The translations under genes and the position numbers were made by a program. A model generated the notes under the pieces. The model saw only the letters and a program-made list of their open reading frames with translations, was not told where the DNA came from and searched no databases. Source: Palsa-1248 sp963737835 (GTDB lineage Bacteria > Gemmatimonadota > Gemmatimonadetes > Gemmatimonadales > Gemmatimonadaceae). Taken from it: a stretch of DNA of 64,000 nucleotides. The stretch spans positions 434,001 to 498,000 of the forward strand of contig CAVTUH010000002.1 of NCBI GenBank assembly GCA_963737835.1, written 5' to 3'. Positions within the stretch are counted from its first letter, which is position 1, and each line of letters begins with the position of its first letter. This document shows positions 8,676-18,020 of the stretch, piece by piece.

Positions 8676-9569
8676 ATGCGGGCAATGATTTTCGGGTTGA
8701 CGCTGGTGGGGCTCGTGAGCCTGCCTGCGGCGTCCCAACAGACGACAGGTGCACCCGGTCCTTTCGATTGGACCGGCCAACTTGCGGCGGGCAGCCGAGT
8801 GCGAGTCGCCGACGTACGGGGCGACGTGCGAGTCACGGCGGCGACCGGCGATCGCGTTGTTGTACATGCGGACCTCCATCGCCGCGGCGGGCGGCGAGGC
8901 GGTCAAATCGTCTTCGACGTGGTCCGGGCCGGCAACGATGTAACGATCTGTGCGCGCTGGGCCGACGGCCGCGCGTGCTCGGCCCGTGGGTTGGAGGATG
9001 AGGACAACGACGACGGCGAATCCGAGTCGGCCGACTTCACCGTTCAACTGCCCCGCAACCTGCGCCTGGCCGCCGAGACGGGAAATGGCGTGATCGACGT
9101 TGCCGGCACCGGGACCAATGTCTCCGCCGCGAGCGGGAACGGCCGGGTGAGTGTCGCGGGCGCCTCCGGCAGCGTTCAGGCGAGTTCCGGAAATGGCGAT
9201 GTGACTGTCGACAACGCCGGCGGCCCAGTGAACGCCAGCACCGGAAACGGCTCCGTCCACGCCTATACCTCGGTGGGCCCGGTCACCGCGTCGACGGGCA
9301 ACGGAGATATCAATGCGAGGATGCAAACCCTCAAGGCACCCGGCGCGATGTCCTTTTCAACCGGAAACGGCAGCGTGACCGTCGCCGTGCCGGCCGCCTT
9401 CGGTGCCCTCCTCGACGCCGACACCGGCCACGGGCGGATTGAGAGCGACTTCCCCCTGACGGTCCAGGGCCGCATCGACCCCAGCCACGTCCGCGCCGCC
9501 ATCAATGGCGGTGGCCCGTCGCTCCGCCTTTCCAGCGGCAATGGGGATCTGGTACTGAGAAAGATCTGA
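8676..9569 (+). CDS. DUF4097-type secreted beta-repeat protein
   Basis: A 297-residue exported protein. GGAGG at 8667-8671 supports the ATG at 8676. Residues 1-22 are a signal peptide ending near AASQQ. The body is built of short beta-strand repeats marked by Gly-Asn-Gly turns (ETGNGVID, ASGNGRVSV, SSGNGDVTV, STGNGSVHA, STGNGDIN, SSGNGDLV). This is the pattern of DUF4097 single-stranded beta-helix or adhesin-like proteins. An acidic insert (DEDNDDGESES) sits near residue 110. Function unknown; it probably acts in the periplasm or at the surface. It begins 68 bp after the dehydratase stop, but an operon is not proven. Confidence 0.8.
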   Translation: MRAMIFGLTLVGLVSLPAASQQTTGAPGPFDWTGQLAAGSRVRVADVRGDVRVTAATGDRVVVHADLHRRGGRRGGQIVFDVVRAGNDVTICARWADGRACSARGLEDEDNDDGESESADFTVQLPRNLRLAAETGNGVIDVAGTGTNVSAASGNGRVSVAGASGSVQASSGNGDVTVDNAGGPVNASTGNGSVHAYTSVGPVTASTGNGDINARMQTLKAPGAMSFSTGNGSVTVAVPAAFGALLDADTGHGRIESDFPLTVQGRIDPSHVRAAINGGGPSLRLSSGNGDLVLRKI

Positions 9570-9581
9570 ACCGCAGGGACC

Positions 9582-9684
9582 AGAGGTCAGGGCTCAGGGG
9601 TCAGGGAAAAAAACGCAAAGCGAGCCGCGGTGCACTACAACTAGCCGCTCGGTTTGTGTCCTGACCCCTGACCCCTTTGCCCCG
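9582..9684. repeat. Heptamer inverted array, family H1
   Basis: Left: GGTCAGGG, CTCAGGGG and TCAGGGA heptamers (9582-9607). Right: CCTGACC and CCTGACCCC heptamers (9660-9683). The core pairs AAAGCGAGCCGCGG with CCGCTCGGTTTG only imperfectly. Confidence 0.8.
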
Positions 9685-9794
9685 CAGTTCATCCACCGAC
9701 CTCCCCACCACTGCCGCCACTGTTATTGCCCACCGCTCCCATTCGTCTTCCGTGCGCTCACGGTTCTGTCTACGTGTTAAAACAGGGGGAACGT

Positions 9795-10118
9795 ATGCAG
9801 GTTCGATTGGGGCGGTCGGTCGTATCGATGGCAGTGGTGGGTGCGGTCGCGACGTTCGCGGCCGCGTCGGTCGCGGTTGCATCCAACCCGCCGGCGCGCG
9901 CGCTCGCGCTTCCGCCGGTCGTCGTGACGGCCACGCCAGTTGTCGCGCGCAAGGCTGAGCCTCACCCGGAGATCTGGGAGGCGATTCATTCGCTGGAACA
10001 TGCGAAGGACCACCTCCAGCACGCGGCCCACGATTTTCATGGCCACCGCGTCGACGCCATCGGCGCGATTGACGCGGCGCTGCACCAGCTGCACGTCTGT
10101 TTGGACTACGATCGGTAA
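9795..10118 (+). CDS. Small secreted His-rich helical protein
   Basis: A 107-residue protein with AGGGGGA (9784-9790) upstream of the ATG at 9795. Residues 1-33 form a signal peptide. The mature part ends in an amphipathic His-rich helical pair: EIWEAIHSLEHAKDHLQHAA, then FHGHRVDAIGAIDAALHQLH. The spaced histidines suggest metal binding or a helical bundle, but no family name can be supported. I believe similar small proteins with AAHDFxGHR occur in Acidobacteriota, though this is from memory only. Convergent with the TolB-like gene across an H2 array. Confidence 0.65.
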   Translation: MQVRLGRSVVSMAVVGAVATFAAASVAVASNPPARALALPPVVVTATPVVARKAEPHPEIWEAIHSLEHAKDHLQHAAHDFHGHRVDAIGAIDAALHQLHVCLDYDR

Positions 10119-10139
10119 AGGCAGGAACGGCGGGTCTGG

Positions 10140-10265
10140 GACGGGCGCTACGCGCCCGAGAAAGGAGAGAGGGGAAAGGAGAAAGGAGACCCGCGCCTCG
10201 GATTCAGCAGTCGTCTCCTTTCTCCTTTCTGGCGTTCTCCCCTCTCGGGCGCGATAGCGCCCGTC
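10140..10265. repeat. Heptamer inverted array, family H2, two cap hairpins
   Basis: The clearest full copy. Each ~50-bp arm starts with a cap hairpin (GGGCGC-TAC-GCGCCC at 10143-10157, GGGCGC-GATA-GCGCCC at 10247-10262) and carries GAAAGGA heptamers. The arms are inverted around a ~25-bp core, so the spacer between the convergent genes could fold into one long hairpin. Confidence 0.9.
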
Positions 10266-11321
10266 TCACTTCCTCCAATCCGCTACAAACACGTTCAGCT
10301 CACCCGGCGCCGCATTCCGCCCCGACTCCCAGACGAGCAGCTTCCCGTTGGGGCTGAACATCGGGAATCCGTCGAACTCCGGGTCGTTGGTCACTTGCTC
10401 GAGATGTGAGCCGTCGAGATTGATCAGGTAGAGGTCGAAGTTGCGTGCGCCCGGCCCCCGTGGATTGCGGTAGTTCGACGAGAAGATGAGCCGGCGGCCA
10501 TCCGGTGTGAACGCGGGCGCGAAATTGGCGCCCCCCAAATGCGTGATCTGGTGCTGATTGGAGCCGTCGGCGTTCATGATCCAGATTTCCATCTTGTTCG
10601 GTCGCACGATGTGCTGGGCCAGAAGCGCGCGATAGTCGGCGAGCTCGGCCGAGTCCGTCGGATGGTACGCTCGGTAGGCGATCTTGGATCCGTCCGGCGA
10701 GTAGACCGGTCCCCCATCGTATCCGAGAGTATTCGTCAGCCGGCGGAGATTGGTACCGTCGATTGACATCGTGTAAATGTCGAGATCGCCGTCCTTGAGC
10801 AATGTGAAAACGATCGTGCGGCCGTCCGGCGAGAGCGTGCCCTCCGCGGTGTACACGCCGAATGTCGTGAGGCGCTGGAGGTTGGATCCGTCTCGATTGG
10901 CCGTGTAGATGTCGAAGGGGTCGAGCCCCCACACGTACCCTTTCGAAGGATCGGGACGCGGTGGGCACGCCGTGTCGCTCGCGTGCGTGGACGCGAAAAA
11001 GATCTTGTGGTCGTGGTCGAAGAACCACCCACACGTAGTCTTGCCCGTGCCAGTCGAGACTTCTTGCAGTCCCGTGCCGTCCACGCGCATCACGTACTCT
11101 TGATCGCACCGGCGTCCATGGCGCGTCGACTGGAAGATCAGCCATTGGCCGTCCGCGCTGAAATAGGCCTCGGCGTTGGTCCCGCCAGCGGTGAGCTGCC
11201 GGATGTTGCCGAAATGCGTCTCCCCAGGCCGGACGAGCAATGCCTCCTTCTTCGGCGGTCTCGCGGTCAACGAGATCCCCGCCACCGCACCCCACACCGC
11301 AATCCGAACTCCGTTCAGCAT
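10266..11321 (-). CDS. TolB-like WD40/PD40 beta-propeller protein
   Basis: A 351-residue probable exported propeller protein with at least five PD40 repeats: AYFSADGQWLIFQS, GTLSPDGRTIVFT, PVYSPDGSKIAYR, PAFTPDGRRLIFSS and PMFSPNGKLLVWES. Each is linked to a DIYxxxxDGSNLxRLT strand. This is the TolB C-terminal architecture without the TolB N-terminal domain, so it is not the Tol-Pal subunit. Such proteins bind peptides or glycans, and its ligand is unknown. The N-terminus is weakly hydrophobic (VRIAVWGAVAGISLTA). GAGG 7 nt upstream supports the ATG at 11321. The stop codon abuts the H2 array. Confidence 0.8.
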   Translation of the reverse strand: MLNGVRIAVWGAVAGISLTARPPKKEALLVRPGETHFGNIRQLTAGGTNAEAYFSADGQWLIFQSTRHGRRCDQEYVMRVDGTGLQEVSTGTGKTTCGWFFDHDHKIFFASTHASDTACPPRPDPSKGYVWGLDPFDIYTANRDGSNLQRLTTFGVYTAEGTLSPDGRTIVFTLLKDGDLDIYTMSIDGTNLRRLTNTLGYDGGPVYSPDGSKIAYRAYHPTDSAELADYRALLAQHIVRPNKMEIWIMNADGSNQHQITHLGGANFAPAFTPDGRRLIFSSNYRNPRGPGARNFDLYLINLDGSHLEQVTNDPEFDGFPMFSPNGKLLVWESGRNAAPGELNVFVADWRK

Positions 11322-11453
11322 CAAGTCCTCGGGCGTTCAACGATCCCATGAGAAGCGCCGCACGCCATCGTCCGGGTCACCCGGTGTGCGCGCGACGCTG
11401 TTGCATACCAAAACTGCATCGCGCACGCCCAGCCGACCACTCGCTTGCTCCTT

Positions 11454-11490
11454 GTTGTTCCCTGACCCCTGGCCCCTGACCCCCAGCCCA
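11454..11490. repeat. Half heptamer array, family H1
   Basis: TTGTTCC followed by CCTGACC, CCTGGCC, CCTGACC and CCCAGCC, a pyrimidine-strand half array 49 bp upstream of the dapA-like start. A partial purine partner (GGGTCACCCGG) lies at 11374-11384. Confidence 0.7.
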
Positions 11491-11538
11491 GCCGTTCAGC
11501 CCTACCCCGATCCGCATCGCCGCCATACACTTTCCACC

Positions 11539-12463
11539 ATGCCAATTCCTGCTTCCGTGGGCGGCATCATTGCCCCCGTCGTGACTCCGTTCGACCCCTC
11601 GGGCGACGCGCTCGAATGTCGAGGCCTTTCGCTCGAATTTGCGGGCCCATCTCGACGCGGGCCTCGCGGGCATCGTCGTCGCCGGCTCGACCGGCGAGGC
11701 CACACTCCTCTCCGAGTCCGAACGAGCGGATCTCCTGGAGGCCGCTCGCGCGGTCGTCCCGCGCGACCGCTGGCTCGTCGCCGGTATCGGCGCCGAGTCC
11801 ACGCGACTGACGGTTGAACGCGCCCGCACGGCGGGCGACATCGGGGTCGACGCCGTCCTGGTGGTTGGGCCACACTACTACCCGCAATCGGGCACCCCTC
11901 AAGCGTTGATCGGGCACTACACACGCATTGCCGACAAGAGCCCGGTCCCCGTGATGCTGTACAACATTCCCCAGTATATGCACTACAACTTGCCGCCCTC
12001 CGTCGTCGAGCAGCTGGCAAAGCACGCCAACATCGTGGGGATGAAGGACAGTGGCGGAGATCTGTCCATGCTGGCGGGATTCCTCCAGGCGCAGTCGCCG
12101 ACCTTCTCGGTGCTTACGGGAAATGCCTCGATTCTGCAATCCGCCCTGACCGCGGGCGTGCGCGGCGGGATCCTGGCAGTGGCGGTTTTTGCTCCGGCCC
12201 TCGCCCTCGCGCTCGTTGAGGCGGTGCGGTCGGGACGAGCCAACGAAGCAGCGGCGATCCAGGCGCAATTGGTGCCGCTCGGTCGAGAGATCGTCGGCGC
12301 CTTCGGGCCAGCGGGCGTCAAGGCCGCCGTCGACGCGGCGGGGCTCCGCGGCGGGCCGCCTCGCTCGCCCCTCCAGCCCCTGGACGCCGAAGCGCGTGCA
12401 CGGATCGCACGACTCGTGCAGGCCGCAACGGCAGAGGCGGCAGGGGTCGGAGCGGCGGGGTAA
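11539..12463 (+). CDS. dapA: Dihydrodipicolinate synthase family protein (DapA-like), frameshifted
   Basis: A class I aldolase of the DHDPS/N-acetylneuraminate lyase family. DapA joins pyruvate with aspartate semialdehyde in lysine synthesis. The first frame reads GGIIAPVVTPFDPSGDAL. Near 11610 one base disrupts it, and the next frame resumes NVEAFRSNLRAHLDAG, then IVVAGSTGEATLL. The Schiff-base lysine is in IVGMKDSGGD, and the catalytic Tyr is probably in PVPVMLYNIPQYM. The usual GTTGE is GSTGE. Several other family members share these motifs, so the exact substrate is not certain. The next gene begins 23 bp downstream, suggesting co-transcription. Confidence 0.85.
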
Positions 12464-12485
12464 GCGGCGTGCACCGCTGGACCGC

Positions 12486-13829
12486 ATGGTCTCGCGTCGC
12501 CAGTTCGTATCGCTGCTCGCGCGGGCGGGCGCCGGATCCGGCCTAGCACCGAGCTACGTGCTGGCCCATCGGCCGGCATTCGGCCGACACGCGATGCGCG
12601 CGGTCGCGGAGGCAGCCGCCGGGGTGGGCAACCGGTCGGCTGCAGATGTCGCGACGGACGAGGCGTATTGGGCCGAGATTCGGAGTGCGTTCGATCTCGA
12701 TCCCGCGCTCGTCTATCTCAACAGTGCCGGCTGTAGTCCGACACCCCGCCGGGTCCTGGACGGCATGATCCGGGATCTGCGATACAGCAATCAGGCGCCC
12801 GTCCAGCACATGTGGCGCGACCTCGAGCCGCGCATCGAGACCGTGCGCCGCGAGCTCGCGGTGGAGTTCGGGTGTGATCCTGAAGAAATGGCGGTCACGC
12901 GCAGCGCGTCGGAGGCAAACCAGATCGCAATCCTGGGCCTCGATCTCAAGGCCGGCAATGAAGTGATTGTCACGACGCACAATTACGATCGGATGCTGAC
13001 GACATGGGAACAGCGTGCCGTGCGGGACGGCGTCGTCGTACACCGCGTCGCCCTCGAGATGCCACCCAGGTCCGACGACGATGTCGTCGCGCGGCTTGCC
13101 GCGGCCATCACCGCGCGCACGCGCATCGTGGAGCTGCCGCAGCTCACCAACTGGACCGGACAGCCGTTGCCGATTCCCGCGATCGTCTCGCTCGCTCGAT
13201 CGCACGGAGTCGAGGTCATCGTCGACGGCGCGCAGGCGTTCGCCCACATCCCCACGAGCCGCGATGCCGTGGCCTGCGAGTACTACGGGACCAGTTTGCA
13301 CAAGTGGCTGCTGGCACCGGTCGGCACCGGCTTTTTGTATGTGCGGCGAGACCGCATCGAGCATCTCTGGCCCCTCACGCCCGCTCCCGCGACCAAGCGC
13401 GACGACATCCGCAAGTTCGAGGAGGTCGGCACGCACCCCGCGGCAAATCACAACGCGATCATCGCCGCGCTTGCGTTTCATCGCGGCATCGGCGGCGCAC
13501 GCAAATTGGCCCGCTTGCGCTACCTCCGTGACCGATGGGCCCGGACGCTCATGGCGGAAAGCGACCGGGTGCACATCCGGACGCCGCTCGACGATCCGCG
13601 GAGCGGCGCGCTGGTCCTGCTGGAGATCGCCGGGCTGGACCCGGTGCGGCTCCACGACTGGCTGTGGGCCCGCTATCGGATCATCACGAGCCCTACGAGC
13701 TTTGCGGGGTTGAGCGGGTTGCGCATCTCACCGAATGTGTTCACGTCGCTCGCGGAAATCGACACGTTGTGCGACGCGCTCAGGCGCGCCATCACGGTCG
13801 GCGTCGCCGGTCCGTCATCCCCTCATTGA
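12486..13829 (+). CDS. Class V aminotransferase, isopenicillin-N-epimerase-like, twin-arginine signal
   Basis: A 447-residue PLP enzyme of fold type I. The N-terminus SRRQFVSLLARAG looks like a twin-arginine export signal. The catalytic domain has YLNSAGCSPTPRRV, VTRSASEANQ, the PLP Asp in VEVIVDGAQAFAH and the Schiff-base Lys in YYGTSLHKWLLAP. The closing domain includes GLRISPNVFTSLAEID. Such Tat-exported class V enzymes are common in soil bacteria and their substrates are mostly unknown. It follows the dapA-like gene by 22 bp and its 3' end overlaps the convergent DUF2723 gene by 7 bp. Confidence 0.82.
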   Translation: MVSRRQFVSLLARAGAGSGLAPSYVLAHRPAFGRHAMRAVAEAAAGVGNRSAADVATDEAYWAEIRSAFDLDPALVYLNSAGCSPTPRRVLDGMIRDLRYSNQAPVQHMWRDLEPRIETVRRELAVEFGCDPEEMAVTRSASEANQIAILGLDLKAGNEVIVTTHNYDRMLTTWEQRAVRDGVVVHRVALEMPPRSDDDVVARLAAAITARTRIVELPQLTNWTGQPLPIPAIVSLARSHGVEVIVDGAQAFAHIPTSRDAVACEYYGTSLHKWLLAPVGTGFLYVRRDRIEHLWPLTPAPATKRDDIRKFEEVGTHPAANHNAIIAALAFHRGIGGARKLARLRYLRDRWARTLMAESDRVHIRTPLDDPRSGALVLLEIAGLDPVRLHDWLWARYRIITSPTSFAGLSGLRISPNVFTSLAEIDTLCDALRRAITVGVAGPSSPH

Positions 13830-14785
13830 TCGGTGCCCTGCGCGCCACCCTGCTGACTGCGTTCAAGGCCAGCGGCGCGTGCCATCCGATCCACCGTCTG
13901 CATGATCTGCGCGGCGGTGTTCCGGTCGCCCAGCTGCCCGGTCGCGTTGCCGAGATAATACCCGACGAGCACATAGTGGTACGCGATGCCCACGGACGCC
14001 CGGTCGACCCATTGCCCTTCTCTGATGAGTTGGGCGGGCGCTTGGTAGACTGTCTTCCACAGCTCGAGTGATCGGGGCACGTCCATCAGTCCCATGGGCG
14101 TGTTGACCGTGTCGCGCGATGGCACGAGGGTTTGCATCACCAGCTTTTGCGCGACGCCTTGCATGAGCATGTGCGGGCCAAGCCCGAGTGCATCGGGCGT
14201 GTTGCGCGAGGAGAAATAAAACGGGCGATCGGGATACGAATCCTGGATTAGATGCAGAATCGCGAGTTGGCCGCGTGAGAGCACGCCGGGCTTGAGCGTC
14301 GCTTGAATGCTGTCCTTCTTGAACACGGTCGGCTTCTGAATTTCTACGTACGCCGGGATCGCGTCGGCTTGCGCCATTGTCATCTTCAACGGCGGCCCGG
14401 ACGGCTTGGGCCACGTGTGCCCGCGATAGATGGCCGGGCCCGCCAAGCTGTCATACGGAAAGATGGGACGTCGGATGATGTCCCGGACATTCCAGTCCGT
14501 CTCCAACAGACATGAGCACGCGACGACGACGTCCTTGCGGATGCCCTCGACCTCCTGGGCGTACCAGAGCGGGAATGTGTCGTTGTCGCCGTCGGTCACG
14601 AGGACCCCATACGGCTCGACCGAGTTCAACAGGTCCGCGGCCCAGTCGCGAGTGAATCGCTGACCGTGGCGTGAGGCGGCCCGCCAGTTGGCGAAGAACG
14701 GAACGAGCGCGACCAGGAGGATCGGCGCAGAGAGCAGCCAGCCGCGCGTGGTGATGCGGCGAGCGTTGAGACCGGATGGCGACAT
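13823..14785 (-). CDS. DUF2723 protein, C-terminal part only
   Basis: DUF2723 proteins are membrane glycosyltransferase-like (TMEM260-type) proteins with a multi-pass N-terminal domain and a soluble tail. This 320-residue product has a single hydrophobic segment (LLSAPILLVALVPFFANW) followed by the tail motifs: FTRDWAADLLNSVEP, DGDNDTFPLWYAQEVEGIRKDV, FYFSSRN and HYVLVGYYLGN. The catalytic multi-spanning half expected upstream is absent. Instead an H1 array begins 20 bp before the start and then a divergent kinase gene. There is no good Shine-Dalgarno site. It looks truncated, although a stand-alone tail protein is possible. Confidence 0.72.
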   Translation of the reverse strand: MSPSGLNARRITTRGWLLSAPILLVALVPFFANWRAASRHGQRFTRDWAADLLNSVEPYGVLVTDGDNDTFPLWYAQEVEGIRKDVVVACSCLLETDWNVRDIIRRPIFPYDSLAGPAIYRGHTWPKPSGPPLKMTMAQADAIPAYVEIQKPTVFKKDSIQATLKPGVLSRGQLAILHLIQDSYPDRPFYFSSRNTPDALGLGPHMLMQGVAQKLVMQTLVPSRDTVNTPMGLMDVPRSLELWKTVYQAPAQLIREGQWVDRASVGIAYHYVLVGYYLGNATGQLGDRNTAAQIMQTVDRMARAAGLERSQQGGAQGTDQ

Positions 14786-14804
14786 AGGGGAAAACTACGA
14801 GGGA

Positions 14805-14930
14805 CGAGGGGTCAGGGGTCAGGGACGGGGGTCAGGGGGGACAAAACGGCGAGGCGAGACGCGGTGCTGTGTCGCTCACCTGACAGTTTGTTCCCAGACC
14901 CCAGACCCCAGACCCTAGATCCCAGACCCC
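14805..14930. repeat. Heptamer inverted array, family H1
   Basis: Left: GGGGTCA repeated at 14808-14840. Right: CAGACCC repeated three times, then TAGATCC and CAGACCC at 14894-14929. It lies in the 293-bp divergent spacer 14786-15078; I see no gene in the rest of that spacer. Confidence 0.85.
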
Positions 14931-15078
14931 GCAAGTAACCCACGCCGCGGAAGCGAAAAAAAGCGGCTAAGCCCGCCGCGCAGGACACTTCTTGCAGTAG
15001 GAGCGGGCACGCTTCGGTTTCGCCCCCCCATGTCCCGCCCGCTGTAGACTCGCTGCCCCCCTCGAGATCGCCCCTCAG

Positions 15079-16368
15079 ATGAACCCGGCCTGCAACCAGG
15101 AGCGTGCAACGGCTGCCGCTGCCCGAAAAAGCGACACCGTCGCTGAAGAGCCGGCGCTGCATCGAGGTCCGGAACGGCGCCGCCCGGTCATCGACAGCTA
15201 TGCCCGCGTGTTGCAAGCCCTGGACGCGGGTGGGGTGGGGACGTGGGAGTGGGACCTGACGTCCGGGCGGTTCAGCACGTCCGCGACACACGACCGCCTC
15301 TTCGGTTATGCACCGGGCGACTCGCCCGGCACGGTCGAGAGCTCCGTCGAACGCGTGCATCCGGACGACCGGGCAATGCAACATGCAGCGATTGCGCAGT
15401 CGCGGGAGCAGCACACGGACCTTCGGCAGGAATTCCGCATCGTGCTCCCCGATGGTACGGAACGCTGGATCCAGCGCGTCGGCCGGTTCGTGGGGCAGGG
15501 TCATGCCCTCATGGCGGGAACGAGTGTCGACGTCACCGAGCGCCGCGCGTCCGAGAACGCCGTGCGCGAAACCGAGCAGCAATACCGGGAAGCGCTGGGC
15601 GCGCTCTACCAGGCCGAGCGCGTAGCTCGTGCGGAAGCGGAGCGTGCACGGTCCGATGCCGAAATCGCCAATCGAGCGAAGACTGAGTTCCTCGCTGTCA
15701 TGTCGCACGAGTTGCGCACGCCGCTCAACGCGATTGCCGGCTACACAGACCTGCTCGCGTTCGGCATTCGAGGACCAGTGACCGCCGAACAGCGTGAGGA
15801 TTTGGGCCGTATCCAGCGCGCGGAACAGCACCTGCTTGGGCTCATCAACCAGGTGTTGAGTTACGCCCGCATTGAGACGGGAGCGATGGGCTACGATCTC
15901 AAGGCCGTGCCGCTCCTGCCGACCATCCGTGCGGTCGAGCACTTGATGACACCGCAGCTCGCCGCCAAGGAGATCACGCTGCAATTCGGTGGGTGCGACC
16001 CCAACCTTGCGGTGCGCGCGGACTCGGACCCGCTCCGCCAGATCCTGTTGAATCTCGTGGGCAACGCCGTGAAGTTCACCGACCGCGGCGGGCAGATCGT
16101 GATCGAAGCCCACGCGTCCGATGACACGGTCGACGTCTGCGTCGAAGACACGGGCATCGGGATCTCCCCCGATCAGCTGGACTACATCTTCGAGCCCTTC
16201 GTCCAGGTCGACCCCCGCCTGACGCGCAGCGAGGGCGGCGTGGGCCTGGGACTCGCCATCAGTCGCGACCTGGCCCGTGGCATGGGCGGCGATATCGCCG
16301 TCACCTCCCGCGTGGGCGAAGGATCCGTGTTTACGCTGCGGCTACTGCGAGACGGGCTTGGGCCGTAA
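15079..16368 (+). CDS. PAS-domain sensor histidine kinase
   Basis: A 429-residue cytosolic kinase with no membrane segment. A PAS/PAC module (~35-160) begins GGVGTWEWDLTSGRF and includes VHPDDRA and the LPDGTERWI strand. A coiled coil rich in Ala/Arg/Glu leads to the HisKA H-box MSHELRTPLNAIAGY (~residue 212) and a HATPase domain with N-box LVGNAVKFTDRGG, G1 EDTGIGIS, F-box FEPFVQVD and G2 GVGLGLAIS. No response-regulator gene is adjacent, so it is an orphan. The input is probably an intracellular small molecule or redox state sensed by PAS, but no heme or flavin ligands can be assigned. Confidence 0.9.
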   Translation: MNPACNQERATAAAARKSDTVAEEPALHRGPERRRPVIDSYARVLQALDAGGVGTWEWDLTSGRFSTSATHDRLFGYAPGDSPGTVESSVERVHPDDRAMQHAAIAQSREQHTDLRQEFRIVLPDGTERWIQRVGRFVGQGHALMAGTSVDVTERRASENAVRETEQQYREALGALYQAERVARAEAERARSDAEIANRAKTEFLAVMSHELRTPLNAIAGYTDLLAFGIRGPVTAEQREDLGRIQRAEQHLLGLINQVLSYARIETGAMGYDLKAVPLLPTIRAVEHLMTPQLAAKEITLQFGGCDPNLAVRADSDPLRQILLNLVGNAVKFTDRGGQIVIEAHASDDTVDVCVEDTGIGISPDQLDYIFEPFVQVDPRLTRSEGGVGLGLAISRDLARGMGGDIAVTSRVGEGSVFTLRLLRDGLGP

Positions 16369-16384
16369 CTGGAGGGTCTGGGGG

Positions 16385-16506
16385 GCGGGCGCTGCGCGCC
16401 CGAGAAAGGAGAGAGGGGAAAGGAGAAAGGAGACCGGCACCTGGGTTTCGGCCGTCTTCTCCTTTCTCCTTTCTGGCGTTCTCTCTCGGGCGCGTCAGCG
16501 CCCGTC
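16385..16506. repeat. Heptamer inverted array, family H2, two cap hairpins
   Basis: Left arm GGGCGC-TGC-GCGCCC then GAAAGGA heptamers (16387-16433). Right arm CTCCTTT heptamers (16457-16475) capped by GGGCGC-GTCA-GCGCCC (16488-16503). It separates the convergent kinase and protease genes. Confidence 0.9.
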
Positions 16507-16520
16507 CCAGACCCCGCGGT

Positions 16521-18020
16521 TCACGTCCCCGACTTACAACTCGAATTATTTAACGCACTCAACACATTGATGCGTCCGTAGTTGTAATTCGGGTCCGGCC
16601 GCTTGCCAGTGACGTTGGTGGCGGACACCAGGACGCACATCTCGAGCGCGCTCCCCGTGATCGCGCCGTGGGTCTGCGCCTTCACGACGGCCGCCTCGGC
16701 CGCAGCCATGGGGGACGAGAAGCTCGTTCCCGCGCCCACGAGATACTCGTTCTCGGAGCCCGTACAGAATGACGTGGCCGAGCTGCACACGCCGAACACG
16801 AGGTCGGTCTCGACCGTGTCGACCACGTTACCCCCGGGAGCGAAGACGCCGACCCCTGCGTCGCCAAAGTTCGAGTACACGGCGATCGAATCGAAGTTCG
16901 CCCCGTCAATGGGGCCCGTGGCCCCGACGCTCATCACGTGGCGCAACCCGGCTGGCGTGTTGAGGCTGTCGGCGTAGCTGCCGTTCTGGGACATTGCCGT
17001 ATTGGTGTTGACGGACTCGTTCCCCGCCGCGGCGACGAGCACGACGTTGTGCTGCGCCGCATAGTCGACCACGCGCTGATAGAAATCGGCGAACGCCAGG
17101 TAGCTGCCCGATACGCGGCTCAGGTAGCCGCCGAGACTCATGTTGATAATGTCGGCGCCGCTGTCGACGGCGTAGAGAATGCCGCTGAGCAGAGCCGAGG
17201 ACGACCCCGACCCGCTGTCGTCGAGCACGCGGACCATGACGAGTTTCGCCTGCGGTGCGACCGCGGCCACCCCGATCGAGTTCGACGCGACGATCGACGA
17301 CACGAAGGAGCCGTGCCCGACGACGTCGTGCGAGAATGGCAGCGGATTGAGCATGAGCGTGTCCGTCGACGCGAATGCGAACGACGTGCACAATGGGATG
17401 TCGATGAGCCCCTTGAGATCCTGGTGCGCGGTGTCGACCCCGGTGTCGAGAATGAAGACTTTGACGCCGGAGCCCTGAGTGGACACCTGCCAGGCGCTAT
17501 CGGCCTGCGTCTGCATCATGCTCCACTGGGCCGGAAAGAAGTGCGCGTTGCGTGGATTGCCGCGTGCACTGACGGCGCCCCGGGGCGCGAGGCGCATCCC
17601 GCGCAGCGCGACAATGCGGCGCATCGTCGGGTCGTGGATCATCTCGATGGTGAGGTCCGGCATCACGTACCGGACGCCGGGGGCGTGCTCGAGGGCCGTG
17701 GCCGCCTGTGCGGTGATCCCCGAGACGATGACCATGCCGACGCCCTCGTGTACGCGCAGAATGCGTCCGTGGGCCGACGCGACGCTGGCGACGAGCGTCG
17801 CCGGCACTTTGCCGGCGGCCGCAAGTTCGATGATGTAGCGAGGCGAGGACGGGAGCGCTTGGTTCGAGATCCGCGCCGCCACCGGGTCGACGGGCGCGTG
17901 CTCGGAGCACGCGACGAGGATGGTGCCACCGATGATTGCCGCCACGAGCAGCAGCAATGCCGGTCGGCGCGGGACACTGCGTTTACACGATGTGATTGAG
18001 CGAGCGATGAGTCGCGCCAT
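16521..18020 (-). CDS. S8 family serine protease, lipoprotein
   Basis: A 499-residue subtilisin-type protease. The ATG at 18020 gives a signal with lipobox ILVAC, so the enzyme is probably lipid-anchored. An inhibitor-like prodomain (~40-120) includes RYIIELAAAGKVP and PGVRYVMPDLTIE. The catalytic domain has Asp in VFILDTGVDTAH, His in VVGHGSFVSSIVA, the oxyanion Asn in VLVAAAGNES and Ser in GAGTSFSSPMAAAE. Cys pairs (VCSSATSFC) may be disulphides. It ends cleanly without a pre-peptidase or sorting domain. Divergent from the lipoprotein gene at 18219. Confidence 0.9.
   Translation of the reverse strand: MARLIARSITSCKRSVPRRPALLLLVAAIIGGTILVACSEHAPVDPVAARISNQALPSSPRYIIELAAAGKVPATLVASVASAHGRILRVHEGVGMVIVSGITAQAATALEHAPGVRYVMPDLTIEMIHDPTMRRIVALRGMRLAPRGAVSARGNPRNAHFFPAQWSMMQTQADSAWQVSTQGSGVKVFILDTGVDTAHQDLKGLIDIPLCTSFAFASTDTLMLNPLPFSHDVVGHGSFVSSIVASNSIGVAAVAPQAKLVMVRVLDDSGSGSSSALLSGILYAVDSGADIINMSLGGYLSRVSGSYLAFADFYQRVVDYAAQHNVVLVAAAGNESVNTNTAMSQNGSYADSLNTPAGLRHVMSVGATGPIDGANFDSIAVYSNFGDAGVGVFAPGGNVVDTVETDLVFGVCSSATSFCTGSENEYLVGAGTSFSSPMAAAEAAVVKAQTHGAITGSALEMCVLVSATNVTGKRPDPNYNYGRINVLSALNNSSCKSGT

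Noticed and set aside
12543..13655. 370-codon minus-strand frame opposite the class V aminotransferase
   Set aside because: The plus-strand product has full PLP motifs; the antisense product has none.
14812..16113. 433-codon minus-strand frame opposite the PAS kinase
   Set aside because: The kinase motifs on the plus strand are complete; antisense lacks any domain and starts in a repeat.
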